Shown here piece by piece: positions 10,479 to 25,400 of a stretch of DNA of 64,000 nucleotides. This DNA is from Asterias rubens. Lineage: Eukaryota; Echinodermata; Asteroidea; Forcipulatida; Asteriidae. Location: NCBI RefSeq assembly GCF_902459465.1, contig NC_047081.1:8337883-8401882 (forward strand). Direction: 5' to 3'. The stretch's first letter is position 1. Each line of letters begins with the position of its first letter. Under the pieces are notes generated by a model, which saw only the letters and a list, made by a program, of their open reading frames with translations, was not told the DNA's origin and did not search any database. The position numbers were made by a program, and so were the translations under genes.

Positions 10479-13400
10479 CTGAATCACGCACAAAGTCAAC
10501 AATCATTCCAATCATTAAAATCAATTCATTAAAAGCAACGAGAGGTAAACAAACAAATCTATGAAAAACAAGTTCAAGTTATGCAATTCATTTGTCAATC
10601 AATTCATAAAAAAAAACAACGAGAGGTAAACAAACACACCTATGGGTAAAAAAAACCAGATCAATTAGTTCAATTTATTTGTCAATCATTTCATAAAAAG
10701 CAAAATGAGGTAAAAAAACACATCTACAAAAAAACAAAACTTGTCTTTTAAGTATCAAAATAATTTGTTACGATACTAGCAGATGATTGTTGTAAAGGCC
10801 GAAATGAATATTCAGATTTAGAAATGATTTAAAACCAAAATTTAACAACTATTAAATCGTTGGGGTACCCACCAATAAAAAATAGGATTCCTATTGCCTC
10901 TAGCTACATTTACCTGGGGTACGTTCCACTCGCGCAAACGACTCGCAACTGTTCGTGCAAACGTTTTTTTATTGTTTAAACGATTGGTGCGTATACGCGA
11001 TGTCAATATGGCGGCGCCCTGAAATGAAGATGGCGCGCACCATACGTAGGTTTTTTTTAAACTTCGTTTTTGCTGCAATAGTCCTCTTTTTGACATCATT
11101 ACATCAACTAATTAACTTTGTTATTCCAAATCTGCATTATCATCCACCGAAAATACAATGTAATTATGTTTGTGACAAAGAACTAATACCGTATGCTTGT
11201 CCGCCATTTTAAAAATCACTCGCCAACACCTCCGAAGTATGTTCGCCTAAAGTTGCCAATGTTCACCAATGGTGGCGGCGAACAACTCGTTCCACTTGAA
11301 ATGTTGGCGAACGTGCGCAACTGTTGGCAACGTTTGCGCGAGTGGAACGCACCCCTGACAATCTTGGTGGTCTAGTCAGTGGACATAATTTTATGCGCTA
11401 GATTGGCAAAAGTCATGGGTTCGAATCCCACCTCTGTGATTGTTTTCACAGAGCTCGGGAAAGTACTGAGTATACCCACATTGGTGTAAGGGTAAAACAC
11501 AAATCAATATTTTTGGTTGACTTACCGAGCCTTTTGGAAATCTCCAACAACCATTTGATGTCTTCCCCATACGGCGGATTCGGTGAGAATCTAGACTGCG
11601 TCCTCTCATCGTGCACCCTCCTCGCTAATGTATCAATAGCAAGCATTCCTACCCTGTACGCTGCATCTAAGTAGAACAGTCCTGTGTGTGGATGTGGGCC
11701 CATGGGGCCAACCACTTGCTGTAGAGGGGGGTTCTGTTGCGGAGGGCTTGGTTGAGATGACGGTGGTTGTCTGGGATGCATGGATGGGAGTGGGTATACT
11801 CCGTGGGGTCCACGGATGGGTACACCTGGCTGACCACCCGGGGGTGCCTGGGGTGGGAATTGATTCGGGATAGGAAGGGGGACCCCTTGGGGTGGGGGAT
11901 TCGCTGACGAGTAGGGACATGTTGAGTAATAGGGGGGACACTGATGGACAGCATTCCAATGGATGTTATGGGAGTTCGGCGGTAACTGCCGATGGCCTGC
12001 TTGGGGATGCCGGCCCTGGAGTCCATTGTTTCCACGAGGGGGAGCAGGGTATACTGGGAATGAGGCTTGAACACCTCTAGGGAGATACGACGGATCGACT
12101 TGAACATATTCCGGACAGCCGGGGTGGTACACTAACGGCACGGCCTGCGGAACTCTTGCCACTCCGTACGGTAACAACATAGGGCTCACCATCGCCGCGT
12201 TTGGAGCGACCGTTACGGCGACGGAGTACGGAACGATCTGACTGCTCTCGGTGGTTGGCGAGCCATTCCGTCCTGCTGGCGGATGCGCGTCGGCGCCCTC
12301 GCTTGGCCGAGTCCTACGAGTGTTATTCGCTGCCCCCCACATGTTGTCGTGAAGCCACTCCCACTGCCGGGCAACATTGAAAAGGACATCTGGGTAGACA
12401 TCACCGCCTTTGGCCGCACTTTCAACGGCTAGACAAGCGTTGGCTAACATGTGGTAGTCTTGCTCCTTACACTGCAAGAAATTTTAAAAAACAATCAATT
12501 ATCACCAATTCCCTTTCACAGTCAATATAACCACGAAACAATCCTATAGTAAAATTATGAAATTCCCTGTAAGAATCAATCAAAGAATCATATCTACTTA
12601 ACTAATTCTACGATAAATACCAATCCTAGTGCTAACAAAATATTTTTTTTTATAAATGTGACAGAGTAAAACATTACAAAATAAAGTAAGACTAAGAAGC
12701 AAAATAGTCATCCACTTTTCAGAATGAAATTTAGTATGAATATAAATACTTCAGAACAACATTAAAACACAAAACAGGTGTCAATGCAATAAACAGAAGA
12801 AGTACAACAACAACAGGTTACAAGAAATATACAAACACAAGGGGCAATATTTAGTAAAAGGCAAACAGGTCATTATATAAGTAAAAGAGAAGAGGGACAA
12901 AAACAAACAGCAAAAGGGTCAATATTAGTAATGTCAAAGGGATAAATATAAAGGCAAAGTGGTCAATATAAGTTATAAGCAAAGGGGTAAATAATTAAGT
13001 AAAATGCAAATGGTCAATATAAGTAAAATGCAAAGGGGTCAACAATAGTAAAAGGCAAAAGGGTAACTAATAAGTAAAATGCAAAGGGGTCAATATAAGT
13101 AAAATGCACAGGGGAGGCAAACGGGTCAATATAAGTAATAGGCAAATGCAAATGATCAATATAAGTAAAAGGCAAAATGGTCAATATAAGAAAAATGCAA
13201 AGGTTCAATATAATTAGACAAAGGGTCAATATAAAAGTAGGCAAAGGGTCAATATAAGTAAAAGGCAAAAGGGTCAATAGAAGTAAAATGCAAAGGGGTC
13301 AATATAAGTCAAATGCAAAGGGTCAATATAATTAGGCAAAGGGTCAATATAAGTAAAAGGCAAAAGGGTCAAAATAAGTAAAAGGCAAAAGGGTCAATAT

Positions 13401-16400
13401 AAGTAAAAGGCAAAAGGGTCAATATAAGTAAAAGGCAAAAAGGTCAATATAAGTAAAAGGCAAAAGGGTCAATATAAGTAAAAGGCAAAAGGGTCAACAT
13501 AAGTAAAAGGCAAAAGGGTCAATATGGTAGGCAAAAGGGTCAATATAAGTAACAAACAAAGGGGTCAATATAGGAAAAAGGCAAAAGGGAAGTTCTAATC
13601 GAGGTAACAATATATGAGAATCGGCAAAGTTTTGGGCGAATTAATTAATACAAGAACACAGTCAACTTTACCTGAGTCAGTGCCCTGTTGACCTCCGTGG
13701 GGTTCAATGCATGAGCGTGTCTCAAACAGGACAGAGCTAACTCGGCAGCCGCTCCAACCATGTTAGGATCTAACCCCCGGGATGCTTTATCAGCCAATGA
13801 GGCGGCCTCGGTGGGGGTCAGGTGCCCCTCCCAAGTGTCTACCAACATGCCGATGGCTGCACTGCCGATCTCCATCGCTTGACCTGAAACAAATGATCAG
13901 AAACTCAACAACTTCAAGATACACCATGACAAAAATTACATTTGATTCAAAACCATTTTTCTTTCAAGGTTCTAAAAGCATTTCTGTATACTCCCCAGGG
14001 AGCTGAGATAGTTTAAGGAATGATTAAAGGATCCCCGTCTCCCAATTCACCCCTTGCTTTTTTTGTGTGTGCTTCCTGACTCTTTCTGTCCATTAAAGTA
14101 TCTCCACTTCACTGCTTATGTTACAATTATTAGTTCATGTTTGTTGTGTTGTCATTTAGCCTTTGAGAAAGACTCTGCTAAGGTCGAAACGACAGGCCAT
14201 GTACGTCAGGCCATTAAAAATGTATGGGTATATTTTAAGACTTAAATTAATTTTTTTTTACCTGTGATCCACGAGACATGCGATGAATAGGTCCTCGATA
14301 GCCAGTTGGGCGTCACAGCGTTATGCAACCACAACGCATACAATCCGATCTCAAATGCGCATAGATGCAGTCCACGGTGGGGACCGGTATGGTTGGTATT
14401 GGCGGCGGGTTGGGTAAATAACGACGTGCTGCTAGATCCGCCGGCTTTGGTGAGGACGGTGCGTGCGAGCTCGAAGAAGAAATGTGCCGAAGCCTCGCTG
14501 GGCTGGTTGGGAATAGAGGGCGAGATGTCGCTCCGACCGCCTTTCTTACCTCCCTTCCTGTAATAAAAAAAAAAAAAAAAAGAGTTTTGAAGACGGCTCA
14601 CAAAATAAGCTTCAGAAGCGTAAATGTATCGATGCATATCGTGTATCAGACTCAACTTCTGGATACTTAGGGCCATGTCACGCGAGGCAATTTACAGGCA
14701 GCCAGTTCCAGGCAATCTCCTAAAGGCACAGTCAAACAGGACCCCAAAAACGAGAACGAAAACGACAACGATAAAAATGCACGCCCTCGATTGGGTGAAT
14801 AAGTGTGGGCGTATTCTGGGTTGAGCAATTCAACCAATCGAGGGCATGCATTTTTATCGCTCTCGTTCTCGTTATCGGGGCCTGTGTGACCAGGCCTCAA
14901 GTCTTCAGGGTGTGGGTTCAAATCCCGGTCAAGAAGTACCTGTGCCATTGAGCAAGACACTTAACTATAATCGTTCTCTTGACCACGGCAATTGCTGTGG
15001 GTGCTGCAAGTTAATTTGAAGCCCCCAACTTAATTCCTACAGTCTGTGTTCTTGGAAGGGAATGGTGGGCTTGAGAAGGGGGTAGGAGATTGGACAGGAG
15101 AAGGGGGGAGGGGGCAATGGTCTGTTCTTACCTGACTCCTTTAGAGTTAGGTGTTGAACTTCTGGAATCAGCTCCTTGAGTATCAGAAGTTGAAGAAGGA
15201 CCCGGGGGTAACCAAGGCGATGCTGGCACCGGACTAAATAGGAAAACAGATGTCAGTCACAAATGTTCTCAATTTGTCGAAAAATAATTAATTTCCTTTG
15301 GACAATTTGTAGGGTTTCCACTATCCACAAACGTACGCCCAACAAAGTAATTAAATTCAGTTGAACAATTGAAAGTTTCGGCGATATCTTAAAATTACAA
15401 ATCACTGAACTTGACTCACCCTTCAGCATCTCTGATCTTTGGTCTGGCCCCAGACCCCCTCTCTGCTGAACTACTAGAGCTGATAGAATCACTAGAGTTA
15501 CCGCTACTCCCACTGTCGCTACCGGGACCATGGTATCTCCCCCACCCCCCTAGGGGCACACGGCGCCCCATAGTGGGGGAGTTATCACTAGATGTGGTCT
15601 CTGGTGCGCTACTATCAATCGCTGCCATACCTGGAGTGGAGCAAAGGTTTGATTTTCAGTCAAGAAAAAATTGTGTAGATAATGGTTTTTTTTGCAAAAA
15701 ATAATTAATGGTCTGACATTTCGACCCTAGCAGAATCTTTCTTAAAGGCTAGAACAAAAAATCTTTGTTCATAAACTTAGTGCCTGTTCAGTTTTACAAA
15801 AGAAATACTCTTGTCCTAACTCTGAACTACCATATAGTGTATACAAATTAAATGTGTTTGTGCGCAAAAGAACCAGGTGCACTTATCGTAATGAGAAGGT
15901 CTTCGCTTGGTGTTGCTGGTTTGATTGACTGCATGTACTGCGCCACAGCACCTTTTTAAACCATGACATGGTGCCATGTAATGGAATAGATCTCATACAT
16001 GTACTTCAAAATGTGGCTCCACAATACGTTGCAGGAAAGTACTGAATGTTGAAGCGCCTTGAGCATCACTGAGTGACGGATATTAGCGCAATATTAGAAG
16101 CCACTATTATTACTAGCATCATAAAGATATCATGAGAAGCAGTGCATGGAAGGACGTGTTGCTGGTCGTGCTGGAAGAGGAAGGCCGAAAGCTAGGTGGA
16201 CTGACAACATTCGTGCACTTAAAAGAAATAGCATTTATACATGAGCTAATGACAACCGGCTTGGAGGGAGTTTGTTTCACGGACCACCACGGGACGGTGG
16301 ACGCCCTTTTGGATCACTCTCACTACCTCCTATTAACTATTTTGGCTGTGCCAGTTTCTTACCTTTGCTTCGTTTCTGATTCTTGCCGAATATCCTCCCC

Positions 16401-19400
16401 CAGTACATATAGCTACTACTCCGCCCACTACCACTCCCACTGGCCCTGGTCTGAGCCTGCCTCCACTGGTCGATATCCGGCCCCACTGAGATCATTCCAG
16501 AGCATGCTGCCGGGTCTTCGTTCCAGCCAGTAGCGACGACATCAGAGGGCGGCCTCGGGGGTTGAGACGGGGAGGACATCACACGCGACGACGCCGCCGC
16601 CGGAGCGTTCGATCGGTCCGGTGAGAGCGACTTACGAGAGTTCAAGTGTTGAATACAGCTCGCTATACTTGGGGTGTCTTGGGAAGGGGCGGAGTTACGA
16701 GGAGGCGGAGGGGCGTTCGGGTCGGGGTTGACATTACAAGTTGCTGCTTCAGGACCGTGATGAGACACTTCAGGTGCTCTTTCCCCCGACCCTTCATCTT
16801 GAGGGCTTCTACTCTGATGAGATCTCCGATTGGAGTTGTCTTCCTCGACCATTGATGATGATGCGTTCCTATGACTACCATCGTGTTGAGAGGGGCGTGG
16901 GGAAGGTGTAGGGACGGGCTGGGAGGATCGCTGTGTCCGAGGACCTTGCTTGTCAAGAAGCGCATCTAGAATCTAAATCAAACGAGATGACACATTAAAT
17001 CGTACTGAGGGAAGCTTTCTACTTCCATTATCTTTCAATTGGTCAGTTAAATATAAATCAGTGCATGTTTTGTGTCGTACAAAAAGTACCCAAAACATTT
17101 AACTATTTGATTTGTATTAACGCATTGATGAGACAAGTACTACTACTGAGACCAACCTTCCTGAGTTTGCTCTGATCGTCTTTATAATGCACCAGTAGCG
17201 TCGTGCTCAGCTCCCCTTTCTGTCTCCGAATCCCTTCACACAGCAGAGGATGCTCCGACTCAGAGACGTTGATCTTAACCGCCAGGGCTGCCACGGCTGC
17301 GTCAAATCCGCACGTCTCATCGGTAGGGAGACGGTCTCGTGACGAGACACAACGATTGTGGGAACGACTAAGGGAGGAGGTCTGACCTGGAGTATCAAAA
17401 TATGATTTTCAAAGAGATTTTTATTGTATATTCGGTGAACGGCTTTACCGTTAAGCAGCTCTATGACATTGGGCCCAGTGGTCGATTTCACAAAGAGTTA
17501 GGACCAGTCCTAGCTTAGGACTAGTCCTAGGAGATATACAAATTGCATGGATAGTCCTAAGTTAGGATGAGTAACTGGTCCTAGTTCGAGATAAGACTAG
17601 TCCTAACTCTTTGTGAAATCCACCCCTGGACTCACAGTTTTGACTAGCCTCAGTATCATGGATTTCAACCTTTTGCCTTCGAGGAGAAAAGCTGCTCATC
17701 TTGAACAAGAGACCTGTGACCTTACGAAAACCATGCCAATCACCCCGATTAAAAAAGGTTATCAAGTATAGGCACTATCGGCGTCAAGCAAATCCAGCAA
17801 TTTGGCAAATTAAAGACTACATCACGACATTACTGCTGTTCAAAATAAGCGTCCCGGAGTAAAGACAGCTTCCCAACTTGGGAGATCCCACCTCGACCAA
17901 ACCACACCCATGGAGATCCTCCCCAGCTGGCCCATGATTGCCCCCGGATTGGTCAAGCTCTCGGCCACTTTTTCTATCGAAGCGGCGTCTATGTGTGGAT
18001 GGGGGTATAACAACTGTTATTTCTGACCCACACATACCTGGCAATGACAGTGCGTCAAAGATGAAGCTAGCCAATAATGCTGCGCTCCTCAGCACAAGTG
18101 TGCCCTCGTGCAAATGTTGCGCTAACTGTCGTATCGTCGTTAACTCTGTTAACGTCAACGGCAGACGTTTCAATTGACCCACTAATTCAGACTCCTGATT
18201 GGCTAGTTTCACCTGAAGGTACAAAAAAACATGCAAAATGACGACTCGGGTAATTTTTCATTTTGTTTGTTTATACATTTAAAAGGAGCATAATCGTTGT
18301 TTTAATCCTGCAAAAACCCATGTTTATACCACTTTTGGTTCAAAAGTAGAAACACCAACAGAGATGTGAGAGAATAAAACTGAGATAAAGTGGTTTATAA
18401 ATTGAGCTGTTTACCGAACATATTCAGCACATTTTCTTTGAATGCTAGTTTTAACCCCCGCTTGATGTCAGGCAGGAAGTAATCAATATATATAAAAAAA
18501 GTATTTTGGCAGTTAAATTATATTTCACTGGAAATTTAAATATTAACGATTCCTCATACCTCCAGAGCCTTTGTTGATGCTGGTTGCCTAGGCAACTCCA
18601 GTCCGAACATTCCTATTTTGAATGCTAGATGGTGACAGTCAGGCTGCTCCGATAGGACGCTGCAGAGGAATGAAGCTTTCGCTAGCGTCATCGTAGCTAA
18701 CGTGCTCTGTAGATGTACATGCTTCTTACGCGCCTGTGTAACATCATCACAAAAAAAAGAAAAAGAATATCAACAAAATAATTTGCACAACTTTACCCGT
18801 GTGTGTAGCTGGACAACAGGGAAAATGTGCGTGTATATGTATTTTTACTTCTTTTGGCGCTTGCGCACTAAAAGCAAGTAGCTAGGCATAACATAAGTAC
18901 GCTTACAAGAATAAGGTTACCTGCAGCCAAGCCACCATGTCACAAGTACAATTTGTGACTGGTATCCTGCTCATTTCTGCTTAGCAGAATATTTTTAAGC
19001 AATATTCTCTGTACGGAATAGCCACACCAGGCGTTTGTACAGTACTAAACAGATGCAGATGTAGCTTTAGGAAATTGGGCCCCAGGGTTTAAAGACAATG
19101 GACACTATTGGTAGAAGATCAGTCTTCTCACTTGGTGTATCTCAACATATGCATAAAATAACAAACCTGTGAAAATTTGATCATCGAAGTTGCGAGATAT
19201 GAATGAAATAGAAAACACCCTTGTCACACGAAGTTGTGTTCTTTAATATGCTTGATTTCGATACCTCAAATTCTAAACTTGAGGTCTCGAAATCAAATTC
19301 GTGGAAAATTACTTCTGTCTCGAAAACTACGTCACTTCAGAGGGAGCCGTTTCTCACAATGTTTTATACTACCAACCTTTCCCTATTACTGGCTACCAAG

Positions 19401-22400
19401 TAATGTTTTATGCTAATAATTATTTTGAGTAATTACCAATAGTGTCCACTGCCTTTAAAGGCACTGGACACTAATGGAGAGCTGTTGATAATACCAAACA
19501 TTGTGAGAAACGGCACCCTCTGAAGTTAACATAATTTTTGAGAAAGATGTAATTTCTCACTAAAATATTTGAATTGAATTTGAGACCTCAGCTGAGGTCT
19601 CGCATTCAAGCATCTGAAAGCACACAGCTCGTGCGACAAGGGTGTTTTTTCTTTCATTATTACCTCGGAACTTCGACAACCGATTGAGCTCAAATTTAAA
19701 CAGGTTTATTATTTTATGCAGACGTTGAGATACACCAAGTGAGAAGACTGGTCTTTGACAATTACCAATAGTGTCCAGTGTCTTTAAGCAGCTCTATGAA
19801 ATTGGGCCCCGGGGTTGAAGGAGAGGTTTGACTTACCCTGTTGGAGAGGTTACTGGGAGGAGGGTTATTCAGCTCAGGAGGGTTGTCCAGCATCTCTTCA
19901 GCGAGCTCTATTGCCAGCTTACAAGCATTCCTCGTGTAACCGTGGGCATGTAGAGCTTCCGCTCGGGAAAACATGATCTGTTCGGCAAAAGACATTGAGT
20001 TAGAATTAAGAAGCACTTCTAAGGAGGTAGAGCTCCCCTTTTGGTAGAAAAAAAAACACAAGACCACACAGCTTGTAGCTCAAAATGTTTACCAAGCCTG
20101 GGCGACGGGTGAAATTTACTACTCTACTAGTGACTAAAATCATTTAGATTATGAAAAATAATAGCGTGAAATGTCTAAAAGATTTAATTTTGTGGAAGCC
20201 CGGGCAAATGAGTAAAAACATTTAGATTACGATCATCAACAGCATGAAACCTCAAAGATGAACATTTTGCGGAAAGCCCCGGGAAAATGTGTTCACAATT
20301 TTAGAATATGAACAGTAGCAGCCTGAACTTTAAATATCAACATTTTGTAGGAGTTCAAGGACAAAAAAGTAAAAACTTGTAGACAATGAACAATAACATA
20401 TGAAACGTCAATATAGTTTTAGCTTTACCTCAATCTTGTCTTCCATCCGTTTAATCCTAGAAAACGGGTTGGGAGCATCACTCTTCTTTTTGGGCGTCTG
20501 TTCTGACAGTTTCGCCTTGGTGTCGTAGAAATACACCTGGTACTCATCCCCGGAATGCCGAGCCTCGTCAACGTCACCCTTAACCTGCTGGTTGCCATGG
20601 GAACCAGCTTCGAGCGAGGAGTCCGAGTCTGGCAGCTGACCCTTCGGTGGGGTCTCCAGACTAACCTCTGCCGAGTCAACAGACTCATTGTGCTGTAAGT
20701 GTTTTACTTTGACTTTGCGTTTCCCGCCTGGTTTGGCGTCTCTACTTTGGGTTTCTAGGTGCGCACTGGGGTGGTGCACGGCACAAAGTTTGCTAGTCCT
20801 TGTTGCCCCTCCTTCAGCACCGATCTCCTTAGGACAGGTGCAGTCGATAGCCTGGAAATCAGAGTCTGTATCTTCTGATCGGCTGGAGCTCAGCACACGT
20901 TGGTCGTCTACTCCCGAACTACTGCTACTGACGATGGATTCAGAGGAACTTAACCTGTGTAGTTCATTGCTGGAACCCTTCTGCGGCTCCCTGGATGATT
21001 TGGAATCTACCTCTGCCACAGTGGGACAGGCCGCTTCCTCCGTCGTGATTGGTGGACCCGATTGGGAGGGCTTATTCTGTTGGGTGTGCGGGGGAGTCCT
21101 TTTACTGGCTCTGTATTTCATGGCCTCGTCCCGGTTGGCCTTTGGGTCAGTGTAAGTGACCCCTTCGATTTGGTAATCTTTCCAGTCCATGAGGCAAGCT
21201 CCAATCGCTGGTTTGAAACCGGTGAAAACCTCAATGTCGACACGACGAACATTTGTCACATTGCCGACGGTGTTGGCGAAATTTGGTCCTCTGCCCTTCC
21301 GCACTTTGTCGATGACCTGAAGATGCCATTTGCGAAGCTCGTCCTGAAGTTCTCCTCTTTCGGGCGGGGTGATCGCCGGATTGAGGGCTACGAGACGCCA
21401 TAGAAACACAATCTCATCACACATGCTAGCACAGGCGTGCTGCGCAACTGCAGTGGTGCTGTTACTGTTGGCACGGTGACCGTGGTTACCGTGGTGAGAA
21501 TGAAGGGCGGACGTTCCAGTGCTGAACCACCAAATGACGATCTGGAAGACAATTGGACAAATCAAAAGATTCAAAAGGTCAGTAAATATTCCTGTATAGA
21601 GAGGGCTGTAGCACTTTTTCCAAGAAATTAAATGATTAAAAATACAAGCAATTCTTTCGGAGGAAAAGAAATCCTCAAAATTCATGGGTTAGCAAAAGAA
21701 ATCTGTCAAGAAGAGAACTACAATATATCAGACAAGCTCACAATCTACAACATCAATAGAACTAAAAACAGTCAGACAAGTTGTCGCTCTACAGAACCTA
21801 CAGAACTACAAATATTGAGATAAATTGTCATTCTACAGTATCTGCAGAATTACTACAAGCATTGAAACAAGTTGTCATTCTATAATAGTCTCCAAGCTGT
21901 GAAACAAGTTATCATTCTATAGCGTCTGCAGAACTATCAATCTACAGTATCAATAGAACTACAAACAGCCAGACAAGTTGTCATTCTACAGAACTACATG
22001 CAATGAAATAAGTTGTTACTCTACAGTGCCTACAGAACTACAAACAAATTGTATTCCTAAAGTACCTAAAGAACTACAAGCAGTGAAACGAATTGTCATT
22101 CTAGAGTGTCTACAGAACTACAAACAAAATTGTTCATTCTACAGCACCTACAGTTCACATTAAAAGCAGTGAAACGACTTGTCATTCTACAGTGCCTACA
22201 GAACTCTGAGCAATGAAACAAATTGTCATTCTGCAGTGTCTACAGAACTCTGAGCAATGAAACAAATTGTCATTCTGCAGTGTCTACAGAACTCTGAGCA
22301 ATGAAACAAATTGTCATTCTGCAGTGTCTACAAAACTCCAAGCATGAAACGACTTGTCATTTGACAGTGGCTACAGAACTTTAAATAAATTGTCATTCTA

Positions 22401-25400
22401 CAGTGCCTACAGAACTTCAAGCAACGAAACAAGTAATCACTACAGTGCCTACAAACAAGCAGTGAAACAAGTTGTCATTCTACAGTGGCTAAAGAACTGC
22501 AAATAAACTACAGTGGCGCTTTGTATCCTTTGGCAAAAGGCGCGTTATAAATACGGTTATTATTATTATTTAAGAACTGCAAATAAACTCCATCACAGTA
22601 CCTGGTCGCACAAGATACACTCCTCCGTCATGATTTTGAGCAGATTGACAGCGTTACTGTCCCTCCTGCGGCACATCTCTCGGACGATGGACAGAAGGTT
22701 CCAGATGCCCTCGGGTTCTCTCCCCCTCAGCGGCCTCAGAAGATTGGTCCACTCCGCTGCTGCCTGAGGTGCACTCGACGAAAGGTACAACGATGTCACG
22801 TCACTACAATCAGGGGGAAATTAATAGTAATAATAGACTCCTCTTTGGTTCTTCTTAATGTCGCTACAATTTGGTTAAATTTTGCATAATTCCAATTATT
22901 TGATCATACCTAAAAACGATGGGGGTTGGTCCTGTGAAGCGTATCAGAGTCTTCTTAATGTTCTCATGCATGACGGCATCATCCAGAAACCATCTCGTCT
23001 GCTCAGAGGCCGAGGGTCCGGCTGTAGGGTCGGGGGCTCCACATACCATGTTGATGGTGTTGGCTTGAGAGGAGAGCAACTCATCCAAGAGGCGTTGGGC
23101 TGTCGGTAGGATCTAGGAGGTCAAACAAGGTCAAGATTCTCATTGTCTTCATGTTTAAAGGCACTGGACACTATTGGTAATTACTCAAAATAATTGTTAG
23201 CATAAAAACTTACTACGGTGTCCAGTGTCTTTAATGTTCAAACCAAATATCCAACAAAAATAATTTACAACAACAAAGTTTTTAAGCCATGAAAAATAAA
23301 CAGTAAGTAATTTAATTGAAAAACCTTGTTACTGGGCATAACTCCTGGAGATGAAACACACTTTAGAACAAATTCAAGTTGTTTTCAAATAAATTTTTAC
23401 CTGACGAGGCAATTCACTGATCAAATACTGCGAGAACTTCTGCAATTGATCTCGATGGAGACGCGACAGCGACTCGGAGACCGGCGCCCTCAAGCAGACC
23501 TGGGTGGAATGGATGATGCGATACAGACACAGCGCAACGACATGACTGCACCACTTACTCGCCGAGGAGCACGTACAAGAGCAAGAGGAGATACGGCGAC
23601 GATCAAAGGTGATTGCGACGTTGAAGGTACCCTGCTGTGTCATTCCCTGGGAGGGCACGACTGTCCCGCTCAGATGGAATCCTGTCAATGACAGACAACG
23701 ACAGACAAGAGATAATATTGGTCACTTTCTTTGGGAATTGAGGGCTAGTTAAAAAACTTGCGGGCGACCCAAAATTGTTGACTCGTCTGGCGGGCGAGTG
23801 ACATAAAAAAGTTAAGGGAAACCCCTGTGCACCCCAATGGACTACTCCAGAGTTCTCAAGTTTTATTACGTGGCAAGAGGACTGTCCCGCTCAGATGGAA
23901 TCCTGTCAATGACAGACAACGACAGACAAGAGATAACATTGGTCACTTTCTTTGGGAATTGTGGGCTAGTTAAAAAACTTGTGGGCGACCCAAAATTGTT
24001 GTTGACTCGTCTGGCGGGCGAGTGACAAAAAAAGTTAAGGGAAACCCCTGTGCACCCCAATGGACTACTCCAGAGTTCTCTAGTTTTATTACGTGGCAAG
24101 AGGACCAAACCATAAAAGGTCCTGCAGGCTAGATTTTTCCCGAAGCTTTTATTTACCACGACACACCAAGACAACCATGGCAGACCATAACCTGCCATTT
24201 GAGGTCTTGTGAAAAATATTTCTGGTCCGAAAAAGTTCGGAGCCCTGTGACTACTCAGTCAGTTCATAGAGCAAGGAACCTTGAGAGCAAGGAACCTTGC
24301 TATATATGGCCAGTTTTACCCATTGCCAGGAATACCGGCAGTAGACCGCAAATGGGACACAATGGGCCGATTTCACAATGATCTAAGATTGATCGCTACT
24401 TCAAATCAATCGTAGTGGCTAAGTAAAACATGAAGTCACAATACAAATCACTATGGTGATACTGAAAATTTGTCTTGCGATGAATTTTATTGCTTTGTGA
24501 AATCAGCCCCAGGCCAGAAAACAAACCTGTTGAATAGATAATTCCTCATGAAACACCACTCTAATTCTTCCTACCTATTTGAAGAGCATCCTTGACGGCT
24601 TTACTCTTGACCATGTGCTCCCCCTTCTGGTATTCATCGGGGCTGCCATTGGCCAGACACGAATACAATCTGCATAAAGGAATATTCATGAGCTGTATTA
24701 TAATCACTGAATGGCTGATAGATTATACAATGGTGCAAAACTAAGTTTATTACCCAGCAAACACAAGTCTGCATAAATTAACATATAAGATACTTTCAAG
24801 TAATCAGCATAAATATTGTCATTATTATTACTGCTGCCAACAAAGCCTTGACTAGGGCTCAATTTCCGAACGAGCTGTGACCGATCAAGGATGCATCCAT
24901 CAATCTTAATTACTCTCCGCCAAGTTGGCCTCACATTACAAAACCACAATGGCCAAATTGACAACTCAACTTTATAGGGAGGGTTGCACCTTTAGAAATT
25001 ACACATCAAATTAATGACCGTAAAAACAAAACAATTTTCATAAAGGAGAACAATTTTGTAAAGAACTCAGTCCGCGGTAGTGCAGTTGATAACGATCCTA
25101 TGTATAAGCTGAAGTAGTAGTCCCATCTGATTTTCTATACCTTCCGCCCAGGTAGATAGGCAGGAGAGTTCTTTTGAGAACTGAGAAGTCTCTCTCTGTG
25201 GTAGTAGAAAATATAGCAAGACAGTTCTCTAAAGAACAAACTCTACCTGGCAAGTAGATACACACATGGTGATACAGACAAACCAACTATATAATTTTCA
25301 CAAACATGTTCACAGACTATATGAACGAAGTTGAAACTTACCTGACGTCTTCTTCGTTCTCAGGGAAACTCCAGAAAGCGATTCTCAGCTGAAGATTCTC

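Noticed and set aside
11688..12080. Plus-strand frames opposite ZSWIM8 exon 17
   Set aside because: Shadows of the GC-rich, Pro-rich coding exon.
12839..13592. CRISPR-like regular array
   Set aside because: Units are contiguous with no unique spacers, and the host is a eukaryote; it is a minisatellite.
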